Below are positions 1 to 9,427 of a stretch of 49,774 bases of DNA, one piece after another. Origin of the DNA: an uncultured Clostridia bacterium (GTDB taxonomy: Bacteria > Bacillota > Clostridia > Christensenellales > Aristaeellaceae); assembly GCA_934621505.1 (NCBI GenBank), contig CAKTUU010000014.1, forward strand, positions 1 through 49,774, read 5' to 3'. The notes beneath the pieces were generated by a model. It did no database searches. It had not been told where the DNA came from and was given only the letters and a program-made list of their open reading frames with translations. Positions within the stretch are counted from its first letter, which is position 1, and each line of letters starts with the position of its first letter. A program made the translations under genes and the position numbers.

Positions 1-413
1 CATACTCATAAACCTCCAAACTGATATTTCTTATTCTACACCAGCTTGGAGGTTTACACAATTCTTGGGATAGTCTCAAAGCTTTACCAGGCTTACGCAT
101 TGAAAGAGCTCTTTTTCAACTTCATGGATGCGAAAAACCGTTCCGAAGCCGCGGAGCTGCTCTCCATTTGGTTCAACGCCTGCGACTGGCTCATGCTGCC
201 GGAGTTTATGGCTTGCAGGCGATTGCTGAAAAACTGGAAGCCCTACATCCTCAACGCTTTCGACGCGCTTTCTCCAACGGCTTCACCGATGGCTGCAACA
301 ACGCCATTAAAACCCTCAAATGCGTGGCCTTTGGTTTCCGTTATTTCAGCAACTTCCGCGCCCGCATTTTATGCTCTGTGAATCCTGTTTACCACAACAT
401 TTGATAAAAAGCC
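1..413 (+). mobile_element. Right-hand remnant of an ISL3-family insertion sequence
   Basis: Only the 3' part of the element is inside the window. It holds a decayed transposase reading frame (25-404) and ends in a sequence typical of ISL3 right ends (391-413, CCACAACATTTGAT followed by AAAAGCCC), which overlaps the last transposase codons. The left end lies outside the window, so it is unknown whether the element is complete on that side. The frameshift makes this copy inactive by itself. Confidence 0.7.
25..404 (+). pseudogene. ISL3-family transposase, C-terminal fragment, frameshifted
   Basis: This is the C-terminal end of an IS204/IS1001/IS1165-type (ISL3) DDE transposase. One frame carries the helical stretch with LPEF and WKPYILNAF; the family's next block, FSNGFTDGCNNAIK followed by GFRYFSNFRARIL, continues in the next frame, so one indel lies near 258-272. 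FSNG.(T/V)(E/D)G.NN.IK is the hallmark around the last catalytic acid of this family. A TGA at 22-24 closes the first frame upstream, so no intact N-terminus is present here. The fragment stops at TGA 402-404, inside the terminal repeat. The gene is inactive unless the indel is a sequencing error. Confidence 0.75.
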
Positions 414-453
414 CTGTTTTGGACGTAAATCTCTTTTTCCTTGTTTAAGAGGT

Positions 454-531
454 TCAATTTATTTGCCCAGCTTCGTATATGGCTTGCAGGGGAATCAGCA
501 GGAGAAGGCATAAGAGCCATAGCCGCTTCAT
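454..531 (-). CDS. Tiny hydrophobic ORF behind the anti-sigma gene (25 aa, hypothetical)
   Basis: An ATG at 531 follows a strong AGGAGG ribosome-binding site and starts 12 bases after the anti-sigma stop codon. The 25 residues begin MKRLWLLCLLLLIPLQA, which reads like a signal peptide or a single membrane helix, and stop after IYEAGQIN. It may be a real small membrane peptide cotranscribed with the sigma/anti-sigma pair. It may equally be the 5' stub of a secreted-protein gene that was lost when the neighbouring IS element arrived about 40 bases downstream. The strong ribosome-binding site is the main reason to list it; I do not recognise a family. Confidence 0.35.
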   Translation of the reverse strand: MKRLWLLCLLLLIPLQAIYEAGQIN

Positions 532-543
532 GCCGTCCTCCTG

Positions 544-1749
544 TCAGCGAACCCGCAGGGCGCGGGACAAATCCACCGTGCCGTCCTGCATGGGGGCCAG
601 CCACATCTCGGCGGGATAGCTGTCCAGATAGGGGAACAGGTACTCGGCCCATTCGGAGCCGTAACCGTTGTTTCCATACACATAGCCGTAATCGTCGTAC
701 AGGTTGGGGAATACCGGCTGGCCCTGCCCGTCCACCAGCGTCAGGCTGCTGGCCCAGTCGCCGTAAAGGTCCATGCCGCTGTAGGGGAACAGCAGCGTGC
801 CGTTTTCATCATAGTAGCCCTCGCCGTTTTCCTGAATGTAGCGGGCCAGGCTGTCCGGGCTGCATTCCATTTGCAGGGTAACGTACATCATGATGGGGGA
901 ATACACCACCTTGCTTACACAGGCCCGCACGTCCGGCAGCTGGGTCCATACCATGGGCTGTTCTGTGGTTACCCGGGATCGGATGCTATTGGGAATGGTA
1001 AAGGTCACCATGCCCTTTTCCGGCAGCTTCAGGTTGCCATTTTCGTCATACTTTTCCGGGTGATTGGCAAGGGAGTAGTCCTCCAGCGGCTGCCGCTGCC
1101 CAATGGGCAGAGAGATGGTCAGGTCGCCGTCAGGCAGGTACACATCCTCGTTATCCAGCCGGTAGTAGCTGCTGACGATGATTTCGCCCGGGGTTTCGCT
1201 GCCCCGTTCGCCGCCGCCGGAATTGGCCCCCATGCCGATGCACTGGCCGTTGATCCACAGGTGGTCAATCCACCAGCCCACGCCGTGTTCATTCAGCAGC
1301 TGGTAATCCTCCTCGCTCAGACCGTCGCCGGTCTGGCCGTCCCGATACATGCCCAGGGGGGTGTCCACATCCGGCATACGGTAGCGCCAGCGCAGGTACA
1401 GGGTAATGCCGTCGTAGCCGGCCTCGTCCACGGTAATTTCCACGTTGTTGACCGTTTCCTGATGCACCACCGAGGTCAGCACCTGATCGGCGTTTTTGGG
1501 GGTGGCGCCAAAAATTTCATCAAACAGGTTCCAATGCAGGGCGGCAGCAGCTGCGGCGGCCAGCAGCAGCAGCGCCGCGGCCAGCGCAAAGGCCAGGCTC
1601 AGCCGAGTCCGTCTGGCCGGGGCAGCGGCTTTTTCGCACCGTTCCTGAACCACAAAGCTGTTCAGGGTGCGGGTCATACGGTCGTGAAACCCTTCCGGCA
1701 CATCCGGCAGTTCCTGTTGGAGGCGCAGGGCAAAATCCTGATCCTTCAT
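544..1749 (-). CDS. Membrane-anchored anti-sigma factor (DUF4179-like)
   Basis: A 401-residue protein with a short cytoplasmic N-terminus, one very hydrophobic alanine/leucine helix at about residues 51-71, and a large extracytoplasmic domain rich in Tyr, Asp and Gly. This layout, and the ATGA overlap with the ECF sigma gene just upstream, fit the anti-sigma proteins with DUF4179-type outer domains that are common in Clostridia. The N-terminal segment is expected to hold the sigma factor at the membrane; the outer domain presumably senses an envelope signal. The start ATG at 1749 has GGGAGG about ten bases upstream. No zinc-binding HxxxCxxC motif is visible, so it is not a ZAS-type anti-sigma factor. 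The ligand is unknown. Confidence 0.75.
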   Translation of the reverse strand: MKDQDFALRLQQELPDVPEGFHDRMTRTLNSFVVQERCEKAAAPARRTRLSLAFALAAALLLLAAAAAAALHWNLFDEIFGATPKNADQVLTSVVHQETVNNVEITVDEAGYDGITLYLRWRYRMPDVDTPLGMYRDGQTGDGLSEEDYQLLNEHGVGWWIDHLWINGQCIGMGANSGGGERGSETPGEIIVSSYYRLDNEDVYLPDGDLTISLPIGQRQPLEDYSLANHPEKYDENGNLKLPEKGMVTFTIPNSIRSRVTTEQPMVWTQLPDVRACVSKVVYSPIMMYVTLQMECSPDSLARYIQENGEGYYDENGTLLFPYSGMDLYGDWASSLTLVDGQGQPVFPNLYDDYGYVYGNNGYGSEWAEYLFPYLDSYPAEMWLAPMQDGTVDLSRALRVR

Positions 1750-2231
1750 TGCAAATCATCCTCCCATTCTTCGCTGAGATACACGCTCAGCTGCTTACGG
1801 GCGCGGGAAACGCGGGTTTTGACCGTGCCCAGGGGAATTTTCAATAACGAGGCGATGTCCCGAAGCCCGAAGCCTCCCAGATAGTGCAGCGAAATCAGCA
1901 CCCGCATATCGGCGGGCAGGCGGTCCATGGCTTCGTTCAGGGGCAGCGGCCCCTGGGGAGGATCGGCGTACATGGTTTGCTCCTCCATTGGCACAAAGCG
2001 GATTTTTTTCTTTCGACGAAGCATGTCCCGGCAGGTGTTGCTTAAAATCTGCATCATCCAGGGACGAAAACGCTCCTCATTTTTTAACGTGTCGCGCTTT
2101 TGCCACGCGCGGGTCAGGGCCTCTTGCACGGCGTCGGCGCAATCCTCCTGGTTGCGCAGCATGGACCAGCTGACCTGGTACATCAGCTTTTCCAGCTCCA
2201 TGGCCCGCGCCTGAAAGGTAACGGCGTCCAT
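1746..2231 (-). CDS. ECF-type RNA polymerase sigma factor
   Basis: A small sigma-70 family protein of 161 residues. Region 2 spans about residues 10-80 (the DAVQEALTRAW core and a basic RRKKK stretch after the -10 recognition helix). Region 4 spans about 105-158, with a helix-turn-helix ending IPLGTVKTRVSRARKQL. There is no region 1 or 3, as in ECF factors. I start at the ATG at 2231 because AGGAGG lies directly upstream; the frame stays open further upstream but has no better site. The stop overlaps the start of the anti-sigma gene (ATGA), so the two are translationally coupled. The promoter at 2299-2325 suggests autoregulation. Confidence 0.9.
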   Translation of the reverse strand: MDAVTFQARAMELEKLMYQVSWSMLRNQEDCADAVQEALTRAWQKRDTLKNEERFRPWMMQILSNTCRDMLRRKKKIRFVPMEEQTMYADPPQGPLPLNEAMDRLPADMRVLISLHYLGGFGLRDIASLLKIPLGTVKTRVSRARKQLSVYLSEEWEDDLQ

Positions 2232-2298
2232 GACAGTCCTCCTCCTTTGTGAATGGGTTTGCTTTGCCTGCGCAGGAAAAACAGCTTTCACCACACTA

Positions 2299-2325
2299 GA
2301 CGACCGGAGGCAAAGAAAGGTTTCA
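2299..2325 (-). promoter_or_regulatory. ECF-type promoter for the sigma/anti-sigma operon
   Basis: On the minus strand TGAAAC (2325-2320) is followed after 17 bases by CGTC (2302-2299). This is the classic ECF promoter form (compare sigma-M, TGAAAC-N16-CGTC). It lies about 70 bases before the sigma start codon, so the sigma factor probably transcribes its own operon. No convincing sigma-A promoter is visible here. Confidence 0.65.
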
Positions 2326-2379
2326 CCCCTGCGAATTTTTCCTGATTTTCATCGAGGTAACGGATTCGCCGCGCGGCTA

Positions 2380-2408
2380 TTGACAACCTGCTCCCTGGGT
2401 GCTATCAT
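2380..2408 (+). promoter_or_regulatory. Sigma-A promoter of the thrS T-box leader
   Basis: Perfect -35 TTGACA (2380-2385), a 17-base spacer, and -10 TATCAT (2403-2408). Transcription would begin near 2414, at the start of the T-box leader. Confidence 0.8.
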
Positions 2409-2413
2409 TACGT

Positions 2414-2640
2414 TATCCAGATGACGCAGGACGCGCCCCGTTGGTTTCCTTTTGGCAGAGACTGCCGCCTTGGCTGCAAGCGGCGGATGGAAAGCAAAGG
2501 ACGGACACCACCTGCCGATGGTATCGCCCGGCGCGCGTTACAGCGCCAGCCAATGAGTGGAAGCCTATGGCTTTTAAGCAGGGTGGAACCGCGAGCGTAT
2601 CATCGCCCGTCCCCGCACACGTTGTGGGGACGGGCGTTTT
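2414..2640 (+). ncRNA. T-box riboswitch, threonyl-tRNA responsive
   Basis: The conserved T-box bulge GGGTGGAACCGCG (2581-2593) is followed by a strong terminator hairpin: CGCCCGTCCCC at 2604-2614 pairs with GGGGACGGGCG at 2626-2636, then TTTT. Uncharged tRNA would pair with the bulge and stabilise the antiterminator. A candidate specifier is ACC at 2507-2509, followed by A, which would read tRNA-Thr and agrees with thrS downstream. Stem I was not folded in detail, so the specifier position is inferred. Confidence 0.85.
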
Positions 2641-2678
2641 CTTGTCCCCGGAAGAACGAAAGGAGAAGAAAAAATCCC

Positions 2679-4586
<1,908 letters not shown>

Positions 4587-4594
4587 CGGATTCA

Positions 4595-4626
4595 GCCGCA
4601 AAGCCGGCAGACTTTGCGGCCTTCTT
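4595..4626 (+). terminator. Rho-independent terminator after thrS
   Basis: GCCGCAAAG (4595-4603) pairs perfectly with CTTTGCGGC (4612-4620), followed by CTTCTT. It begins eight bases after the thrS stop codon. Confidence 0.8.
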
Positions 4627-4627
4627 A

Positions 4628-4684
4628 AAACGACATTTTCCGCAACGCAAACCGACAGGGCAGCGCGCCCCTTTTGTCTATACT
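4628..4684 (+). promoter_or_regulatory. Possible Spo0A-dependent spoIIG promoter
   Basis: A -10-like TATACT lies at 4679-4684 without a good -35 at 17 bases, as in the Spo0A-activated spoIIG promoter of Bacillus. AACGACA (4629-4635) and ACCGACA (4651-4657) resemble the 0A box (TTCGACA on this strand) and are about two helical turns apart. This is a suggestion from short matches only. Confidence 0.3.
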
Positions 4685-4710
4685 GGGTAGGCAAAGGGGG
4701 GCGCGTTGTT

Positions 4711-5526
4711 TTGGTTTGTGCGGAGGAATACCTGCTGTGGAACGCGGCCATGAATCTGCTGACCCTGCCCCTGGGCGGACGGATGGCCGGGCTGCCCGCG
4801 CCGCGGAGGCGATGTCTGGCGCAGGCGGCGGCCGTAGGGGCGGCGTGCTCGCTGGCGGCGCTGTATCTGCCATGGCTCGGCCCGCTGTGGCTTTGCAGCC
4901 TGCCGATGGGGGTGTGCTGGTGCTTTGGGCGGCAGGGCAGGCAAAGCTGCCTGCGGTGCGCCTTTACCACGCTGTGCGCCGCTTTTCTGGCGGGCGGGGC
5001 TACGGCGGCGTTGGCGCAAACCGGCCTGCCTGTACGGGTGTGCGGCGGCCTGACCCTGACCATGCTGGCGCTGCTGTGCCTGCTGGTGCGGCTGCGGCCC
5101 CAGGCCTTATGCAACGTAACCCAGGTGGAAATCCAGGTGGGGGAGCGGGCGGTGATTCTGCCGGCCATGCTGGACAGCGGCAACCTGCTGGGCGACCCGG
5201 TTACAGGGCTGCCGGTGGTGGTTGCGCCCCGCCGGGGAATCCGGCGGCTGTTTCCCGATGTGGAGGATTTATCCAGCCTGACCGGCCTGCCGCTGGGGTT
5301 TCGGCTGCTGACGGTGCGCACGGCGGCGGGATCGGCGCTGATGCCCCTGTTTCACCCGGATGTATGCCGTCTGTATGTAAACGGGCGGGCCCGGGAGGCG
5401 GATGTGCAGGTGGCGGTGGCCGGGCCGGAATACGGCGGCGTGCAGGCGCTTGTGCCCCTGCTGGCCCTGCGTGAAAACACAAATCATGGCCCGTCTTTGC
5501 GGGAGTTGGGAGGAAGAAGCCTATGA
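4711..5526 (+). CDS. spoIIGA: Sigma-E processing peptidase SpoIIGA
   Basis: A membrane aspartic protease that cleaves the pro-peptide of sigma-E in the mother cell once the forespore signal arrives. The first ~130 residues are hydrophobic and should form about five membrane helices. The C-terminal peptidase domain has the active-site DSGN at residues 155-158, followed by LLGDPVTGLPV as in the family. I use the TTG at 4711 as start because a run of six G's ends nine bases upstream and the N-terminus EEYLLWNAAMNLL matches the family. The length (271) is slightly shorter than in Bacillus. The stop overlaps the sigE start (ATGA), the classic spoIIG arrangement. Confidence 0.9.
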   Translation: MVCAEEYLLWNAAMNLLTLPLGGRMAGLPAPRRRCLAQAAAVGAACSLAALYLPWLGPLWLCSLPMGVCWCFGRQGRQSCLRCAFTTLCAAFLAGGATAALAQTGLPVRVCGGLTLTMLALLCLLVRLRPQALCNVTQVEIQVGERAVILPAMLDSGNLLGDPVTGLPVVVAPRRGIRRLFPDVEDLSSLTGLPLGFRLLTVRTAAGSALMPLFHPDVCRLYVNGRAREADVQVAVAGPEYGGVQALVPLLALRENTNHGPSLRELGGRSL

Positions 5527-6230
5527 GTCAGGTACGGATTCATCAAACGTTTCAACAGCTGTTATCCCTTTTATTTCCCCAGGAGCTTTTTTACATCGGC
5601 GGGCCGGATCCGCTGCCGCCGCCCCTGTCGCCCCAGGAGGAGCGCCGGCTGGCCCTGCGGCTGAAGCAGAACGATGAGGAGGCCCGCAAGACGCTGATCG
5701 AGCATAACCTGCGGCTGGTGGTGTTTATCGCCCGCCGGTTTGAAAACACAGGCATACCTCTGGAGGATTTGATTTCCATCGGCACCATTGGGCTGATTAA
5801 GGCGGTAGGCACCTTCGACGCGGAAAAAAAGATCAAAATGGCCACCTACGCCAGCCGCTGCATTGAAAACGAGATTTTAATGTTCCTGAGAAAAACGTCC
5901 AAGCTGCGGCTGGAGGTCAGCCTGGATGAACCCCTGAAAACCGACTGGGACGGCAACGAACTGCTGCTCAGCGACGTACTGGGCACCCGGCCAGATACCG
6001 TATCCGCCGATTTGGACCAGGAAATTGAAAAGGAAATTCTCCGGGACGCGCTGGACCACCTGAACGCCCGGGAAAGACGAATCATCATGCTGCGCTTTGG
6101 CCTGGGCGGTCAGCGGGAACGCACCCAAAAGGAGGTGGCCGACCTGCTGGGCATTTCCCAAAGCTATATTTCCCGGCTGGAAAAGCGGATTCTGGGCCGC
6201 CTTCAGACCGAGCTGAAAAGAATCGGGTAG
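5523..6230 (+). CDS. sigE: Sporulation mother-cell sigma factor sigma-E (pro-sigma-E)
   Basis: A 235-residue sigma factor directing early mother-cell transcription during sporulation. The N-terminal pro-sequence (about 1-24) ends at the conserved FYIGG block, where SpoIIGA cleaves. Region 2 contains NLRLVVFIARRFENTG and ATYASRCIENEIL; region 4 contains KEVADLLGISQSYISRLEKR. The similarity to Bacillus sigma-E is obvious along the whole length, including DEPLKTDWDGNELLLSDVL. It is translationally coupled to spoIIGA. In many Clostridia and Bacilli sigG follows directly; here the next gene is a MurG-like transferase instead. Confidence 0.96.
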   Translation: MSQVRIHQTFQQLLSLLFPQELFYIGGPDPLPPPLSPQEERRLALRLKQNDEEARKTLIEHNLRLVVFIARRFENTGIPLEDLISIGTIGLIKAVGTFDAEKKIKMATYASRCIENEILMFLRKTSKLRLEVSLDEPLKTDWDGNELLLSDVLGTRPDTVSADLDQEIEKEILRDALDHLNARERRIIMLRFGLGGQRERTQKEVADLLGISQSYISRLEKRILGRLQTELKRIG

Positions 6231-6321
6231 GCGGGGCGGCATACCGCCGCCATTTCCACCTTTCCCTTTTTGTGGTATACTAACAGAGGTTCCTATACAT
6301 TACGTCAAGGAGTACCTGCTT

Positions 6322-7386
6322 ATGAAACGCATCGTTCTTACCGGCGGCGGAACGGCCGGTCATGTTACGCCCCATTTAAGCCTGATTCCCCGTCTGCGGG
6401 AGGCGGGCTACGATATTCATTACATCGGCACCGAAAACGGCATCGAGCATGAAATGATTGCCAAAATTCCCGACATTACCTATCATGCGGTTAAAAGCGG
6501 AAAGCTGCGCCGCTATTTCAGCCTGCAAAACTTTACCGACCCGTTTCGGGTCATTGCGGGCGCGTTTCAAAGCGTACACCTGATGCATAAGCTGAAGCCG
6601 GACGTGCTGTTTTCCAAGGGCGGCTTTGTAAGCGTGCCTGTGGTGATTGGCGCGTGGCTGTGCGGCGTGCCCGCCGTCTGCCATGAAAGCGACCTAACCC
6701 CGGGCCTGGCCAACCGCATCTGCACCAAATTCGCCAAAAAAGTGGCCACCACCTTTCCCGAATGCGCCAAGGCCATTGGCCCGAAGGGCGTACATACCGG
6801 CACGCCCTTGCGCCCGGAGCTGTTTAAGGGCAGCCGGGCCACAGGGCTGGCGCTGGCCGGGTTTGACGGCAGCAAGCCTGTGCTGCTGATGACCGGCGGC
6901 AGTCTGGGAGCCCAAAGCGTAAACAAATGCCTGCGGGAATCCCTGCCGGAGCTGCTGCCCCATATGGATGTTCTGCATCTGTGCGGCAAGGGCAATCTGG
7001 ATGAAGGCCTGAAAGACACCCCCGGCTATTGCCAAAAGGAATTTTTGTCTGCGGAAATGCCGGATGCGCTGGCGGTGGCGGACCTGGTGCTGAGCCGTGC
7101 GGGCAGCAATACCCTGAGCGAACTGCTGGCCCTGCACAAGCCCATGCTGCTGGTGCCCTATCCATTGGGGGCCAGCCGGGGCGACCAGATTGAAAACGCC
7201 AGGAGCTATCAGCGCCAGGGGCTGGCCCGGGTGCTGATGCAGGAGGATATGACCCCCCGCACCATGACCGACGCGCTGCTGAAGCTGCTGGCAGAACGGG
7301 ATGAAATGCTGAAAGCCCTGGAAGCCTATCCTGTGCAGGATGGCACCGCCGCTGTGCTGAAGCTGATTGAGGAAGCCCAGAAGTAA
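6322..7386 (+). CDS. murG: MurG-type UDP-GlcNAc transferase (second MurG class)
   Basis: A GT28 glycosyltransferase of 354 residues. MurG adds N-acetylglucosamine to lipid I to make lipid II on the inner face of the membrane. The N-terminal glycine-rich loop GGGTAGHVTPH (8-18) and the second-domain MTGGSLGAQSVNK and SRAGSNTLSELL motifs are intact. The MKRIVLTGGGTAGHVTPHLSL start resembles the extra MurG form found beside the canonical one in some Bacilli and Clostridia, so it may be a second copy. AAGGAG lies ten bases before the ATG, and a weak TATACT at 6276-6281 may give it its own promoter. Its position after sigE makes a role in spore peptidoglycan possible but unproven. Confidence 0.85.
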   Translation: MKRIVLTGGGTAGHVTPHLSLIPRLREAGYDIHYIGTENGIEHEMIAKIPDITYHAVKSGKLRRYFSLQNFTDPFRVIAGAFQSVHLMHKLKPDVLFSKGGFVSVPVVIGAWLCGVPAVCHESDLTPGLANRICTKFAKKVATTFPECAKAIGPKGVHTGTPLRPELFKGSRATGLALAGFDGSKPVLLMTGGSLGAQSVNKCLRESLPELLPHMDVLHLCGKGNLDEGLKDTPGYCQKEFLSAEMPDALAVADLVLSRAGSNTLSELLALHKPMLLVPYPLGASRGDQIENARSYQRQGLARVLMQEDMTPRTMTDALLKLLAERDEMLKALEAYPVQDGTAAVLKLIEEAQK

Positions 7387-7390
7387 AGGA

Positions 7391-7426
7391 AACCGGCTTG
7401 CTTTTGAGAAAAGCAGGCCGGTTTTT
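7391..7426 (+). terminator. Terminator after murG
   Basis: A 15-bp stem with one G-U pair: AACCGGCTTGCTTTT (7391-7405) against AAAAGCAGGCCGGTT (7409-7423), loop GAG, then a T run to 7426. Confidence 0.85.
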
Positions 7427-7439
7427 GATTTGCCGATTT

Positions 7440-7473
7440 AAAAAACGTGGCCTCCAAAGAAGTTGGAGGCCAC
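7440..7473 (-). terminator. Terminator of the secreted nucleotidase gene
   Basis: Read on the minus strand, GTGGCCTCCAA (7473-7463) pairs with TTGGAGGCCAC (7457-7447) and is followed by a run of six T's. It lies back to back with the murG terminator between two converging genes. Confidence 0.85.
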
Positions 7474-7496
7474 AAGGTTTTTCCCTTTCTGGGCGC

Positions 7497-9161
7497 TTAC
7501 TTGATGGTAATGCGGCCCTGAGGAGCAGCGTACTGTTCGCCGATTACGCCGTTCAGCACGGTCTGGGTGTACTGCACCAGCGCGTCTTCCAAAGCCACGC
7601 CGGTCTTGTTGCCGGTCTGCTGGAAGGCGTAGGCGAACACATAGTAGGTGTCGCCGCCGGCAGCGGTAAAGTCGTTGGTGGCGATGGTGTACAGCTTCTC
7701 GGCGTCCCAGGGTTCGCCGCCTACGGTAGCGATGGTTACACGGCTGCCGGGCTTGGCGGGGGCGTAATAGGTGGAGTTGGGGTACATTTCGCCGTTCTCG
7801 TAGGGTACGGTGGTGTCGATGGTGTATTCAATTCCGGATACCTGGGGGAACGCGCCGATGGCGTCGGGCGTGGACCAGGTGGCGGCCTCCAGGGCCTCCA
7901 GCAGTTCGGCGCCGGTTACCTGCAGGGTGGCTACTTCGTTGCCGAAGGGGAATACGGTTTTCATGGTCTTCATGGTGATGTCGCCGGCCTCAATGCTGGC
8001 GCGGATGCCGCCGCCGTTAGTCAGCGCGGCCACCACCTGATCGCCTACCGCCTGCTGGGCGGACCACAGAATGGCGTCGGCGGCAAAGTCGCCCAGGTTG
8101 GTTTCCTCGGTGCGCACGCCGGGGGCGCGTTCGCCGTTCAGCAGCACCTCGGTCTTGGCAAACACGGCGCTCAGGGTGGCTTCCACCTCGTCGTTTACCT
8201 TGCTGACGATGGCGTCCACTTCCTCATCGGGCTGCAGGCATACGCCGGTGGCCAGGAAAGCGCCGTCGTCGCATTCCATGCTGTACAGACCCGCGGACAG
8301 GTTCAGCTTGGCTTCCTCGCCCTCGCCGTCCTTGGTGATGACGACATAGCCAATGGCTTCAGAATATTCACCGGTGGATACGCGCAGGGTATCGCCGTCC
8401 ATTTCGCCGCCGTCAATGGTGGAGTGGCTGTGACCGTCCACAAACAGATCGATGCCGGTCACGTTGGCCAGCAGGTCGATGGAGCGGTTGGGCTCGCTTT
8501 CGTCGCTGTCGCCCAGGTGGCCCAGAGCGATGACAACGTCGCAGCCGGCGGCCCGCAATTCGTCTACCTGCGCCTGAGCAACGGCGTACAGATCGGCTTC
8601 CTTGGCAAAGGTGATGCCCTTTACCTTGTCAGGATGGGCCTTGGTCATGGTTTCGGGGGTGTCCAGGCCAAAAACGCCCACCTTCATGCCGTTGGGCATG
8701 TCAAAGGTTTTGTTGGCGGGCAGCAGGGTGGTGCCGTCGGCCGTGCGGGTGATATTGGCGCACAGAACGGCAAAGTCGGCCTTTTCCACGTTTTGCAGCA
8801 TGTTGTCCGTGCCCCAGTCAAACTCATGGTTGCCCAGGGTGGCGGCGTCATAACCGGCGGCGTTCATAAACTCCATAGCGGCGGCGCCGGTGCTCAGGTT
8901 CACAATCGGCGCGCCCTGGGAAAAGTCGCCCGCGTCTACCAGCAGCACGCTGGCGCCCATGGCCTGCAGGTTCTTTTTGAAGGCGGCAATGCGGGCGTAG
9001 CCGAAGCTGTCGTCGGTCGCCATGGCGCGGCCATGCACATCGTTGGTGTGCAGCACAACCAGAGTGCCCTCCAGGGGCAGGGTTTCGGTGGTTTCCGCCA
9101 GCGCGGGGATGGCCATCAGAACCATCGCCAGAGCCAGAACGAGAGAAAGCAACTTTTTCAT
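7497..9161 (-). CDS. Secreted 5'-nucleotidase / 2',3'-cyclic phosphodiesterase family protein
   Basis: A 554-residue exported metallophosphoesterase of the UshA/YfkN/CpdB type, expected to hydrolyse extracellular nucleotides to nucleosides and phosphate. The signal peptide spans residues 1-22 (cleavage after ALA). The metallophosphatase domain has HTNDVHG (38-44), DAGDFSQG (76-83), GNHEFDWG (110-117), ALGHLGDSD and DGHSHS. The C-terminal nucleotide-specificity domain has NGGGIR and TNDFTAAGGDTY. No LPXTG or other surface anchor is visible at the C-terminus (GRITIK), so it is probably released or loosely held. It is a single-gene unit with its own promoter (9231-9259) and terminator. The exact substrate cannot be read from the sequence. 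Confidence 0.9.
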   Translation of the reverse strand: MKKLLSLVLALAMVLMAIPALAETTETLPLEGTLVVLHTNDVHGRAMATDDSFGYARIAAFKKNLQAMGASVLLVDAGDFSQGAPIVNLSTGAAAMEFMNAAGYDAATLGNHEFDWGTDNMLQNVEKADFAVLCANITRTADGTTLLPANKTFDMPNGMKVGVFGLDTPETMTKAHPDKVKGITFAKEADLYAVAQAQVDELRAAGCDVVIALGHLGDSDESEPNRSIDLLANVTGIDLFVDGHSHSTIDGGEMDGDTLRVSTGEYSEAIGYVVITKDGEGEEAKLNLSAGLYSMECDDGAFLATGVCLQPDEEVDAIVSKVNDEVEATLSAVFAKTEVLLNGERAPGVRTEETNLGDFAADAILWSAQQAVGDQVVAALTNGGGIRASIEAGDITMKTMKTVFPFGNEVATLQVTGAELLEALEAATWSTPDAIGAFPQVSGIEYTIDTTVPYENGEMYPNSTYYAPAKPGSRVTIATVGGEPWDAEKLYTIATNDFTAAGGDTYYVFAYAFQQTGNKTGVALEDALVQYTQTVLNGVIGEQYAAPQGRITIK

Positions 9162-9204
9162 CCGTCTTTTCCGTCCTTTCCAAATTCAGTTGTGTGAAGG
9201 ATTT

Positions 9205-9220
9205 TTCCCAACCGTGGGAA
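9205..9220 (-). promoter_or_regulatory. Small palindrome in the nucleotidase leader
   Basis: TTCCCA (9205-9210) and TGGGAA (9215-9220) form a perfect 6-4-6 inverted repeat just downstream of the promoter, a usual position for a repressor site. The protein that would bind it is unknown. Confidence 0.3.
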
Positions 9221-9230
9221 CTGCTCCCTT

Positions 9231-9259
9231 ATCATAACAAAGAAAACCCCTTGCGTCAA
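9231..9259 (-). promoter_or_regulatory. Sigma-A promoter of the nucleotidase gene
   Basis: On the minus strand TTGACG (9259-9254), 17 bases, TATGAT (9236-9231). The stretch from 9260 to 9427 holds no gene; it contains an AT-rich 8-2-8 palindrome (TTATGCAT / ATGCATAA, 9318-9335). Confidence 0.75.
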
Positions 9260-9427
9260 TCGTTCCATTGGGGCGAAAACGGGCGGACAGAGCCGCAAGC
9301 CCGTTTTGCATTGAAAATTATGCATCTATGCATAACGGATAGAAAAGCCGGAAACGGCGCGTACTCATCCCCTTTGCGGGCAGACCGCGGCTGTTCCCGG
9401 CTCTTTTCAGGAAGACTGCCTGTATTT

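Noticed and set aside
2421..2678. N-terminal extension of thrS by 86 codons
   Set aside because: This stretch is the T-box leader with its terminator; ThrRS proteins begin with the TGS domain at 2679.
7398..9197. A 599-codon plus-strand frame across the nucleotidase gene
   Set aside because: It mirrors the nucleotidase codons (Gly/Val/Ala-rich), has no ribosome-binding site and no recognisable motif.
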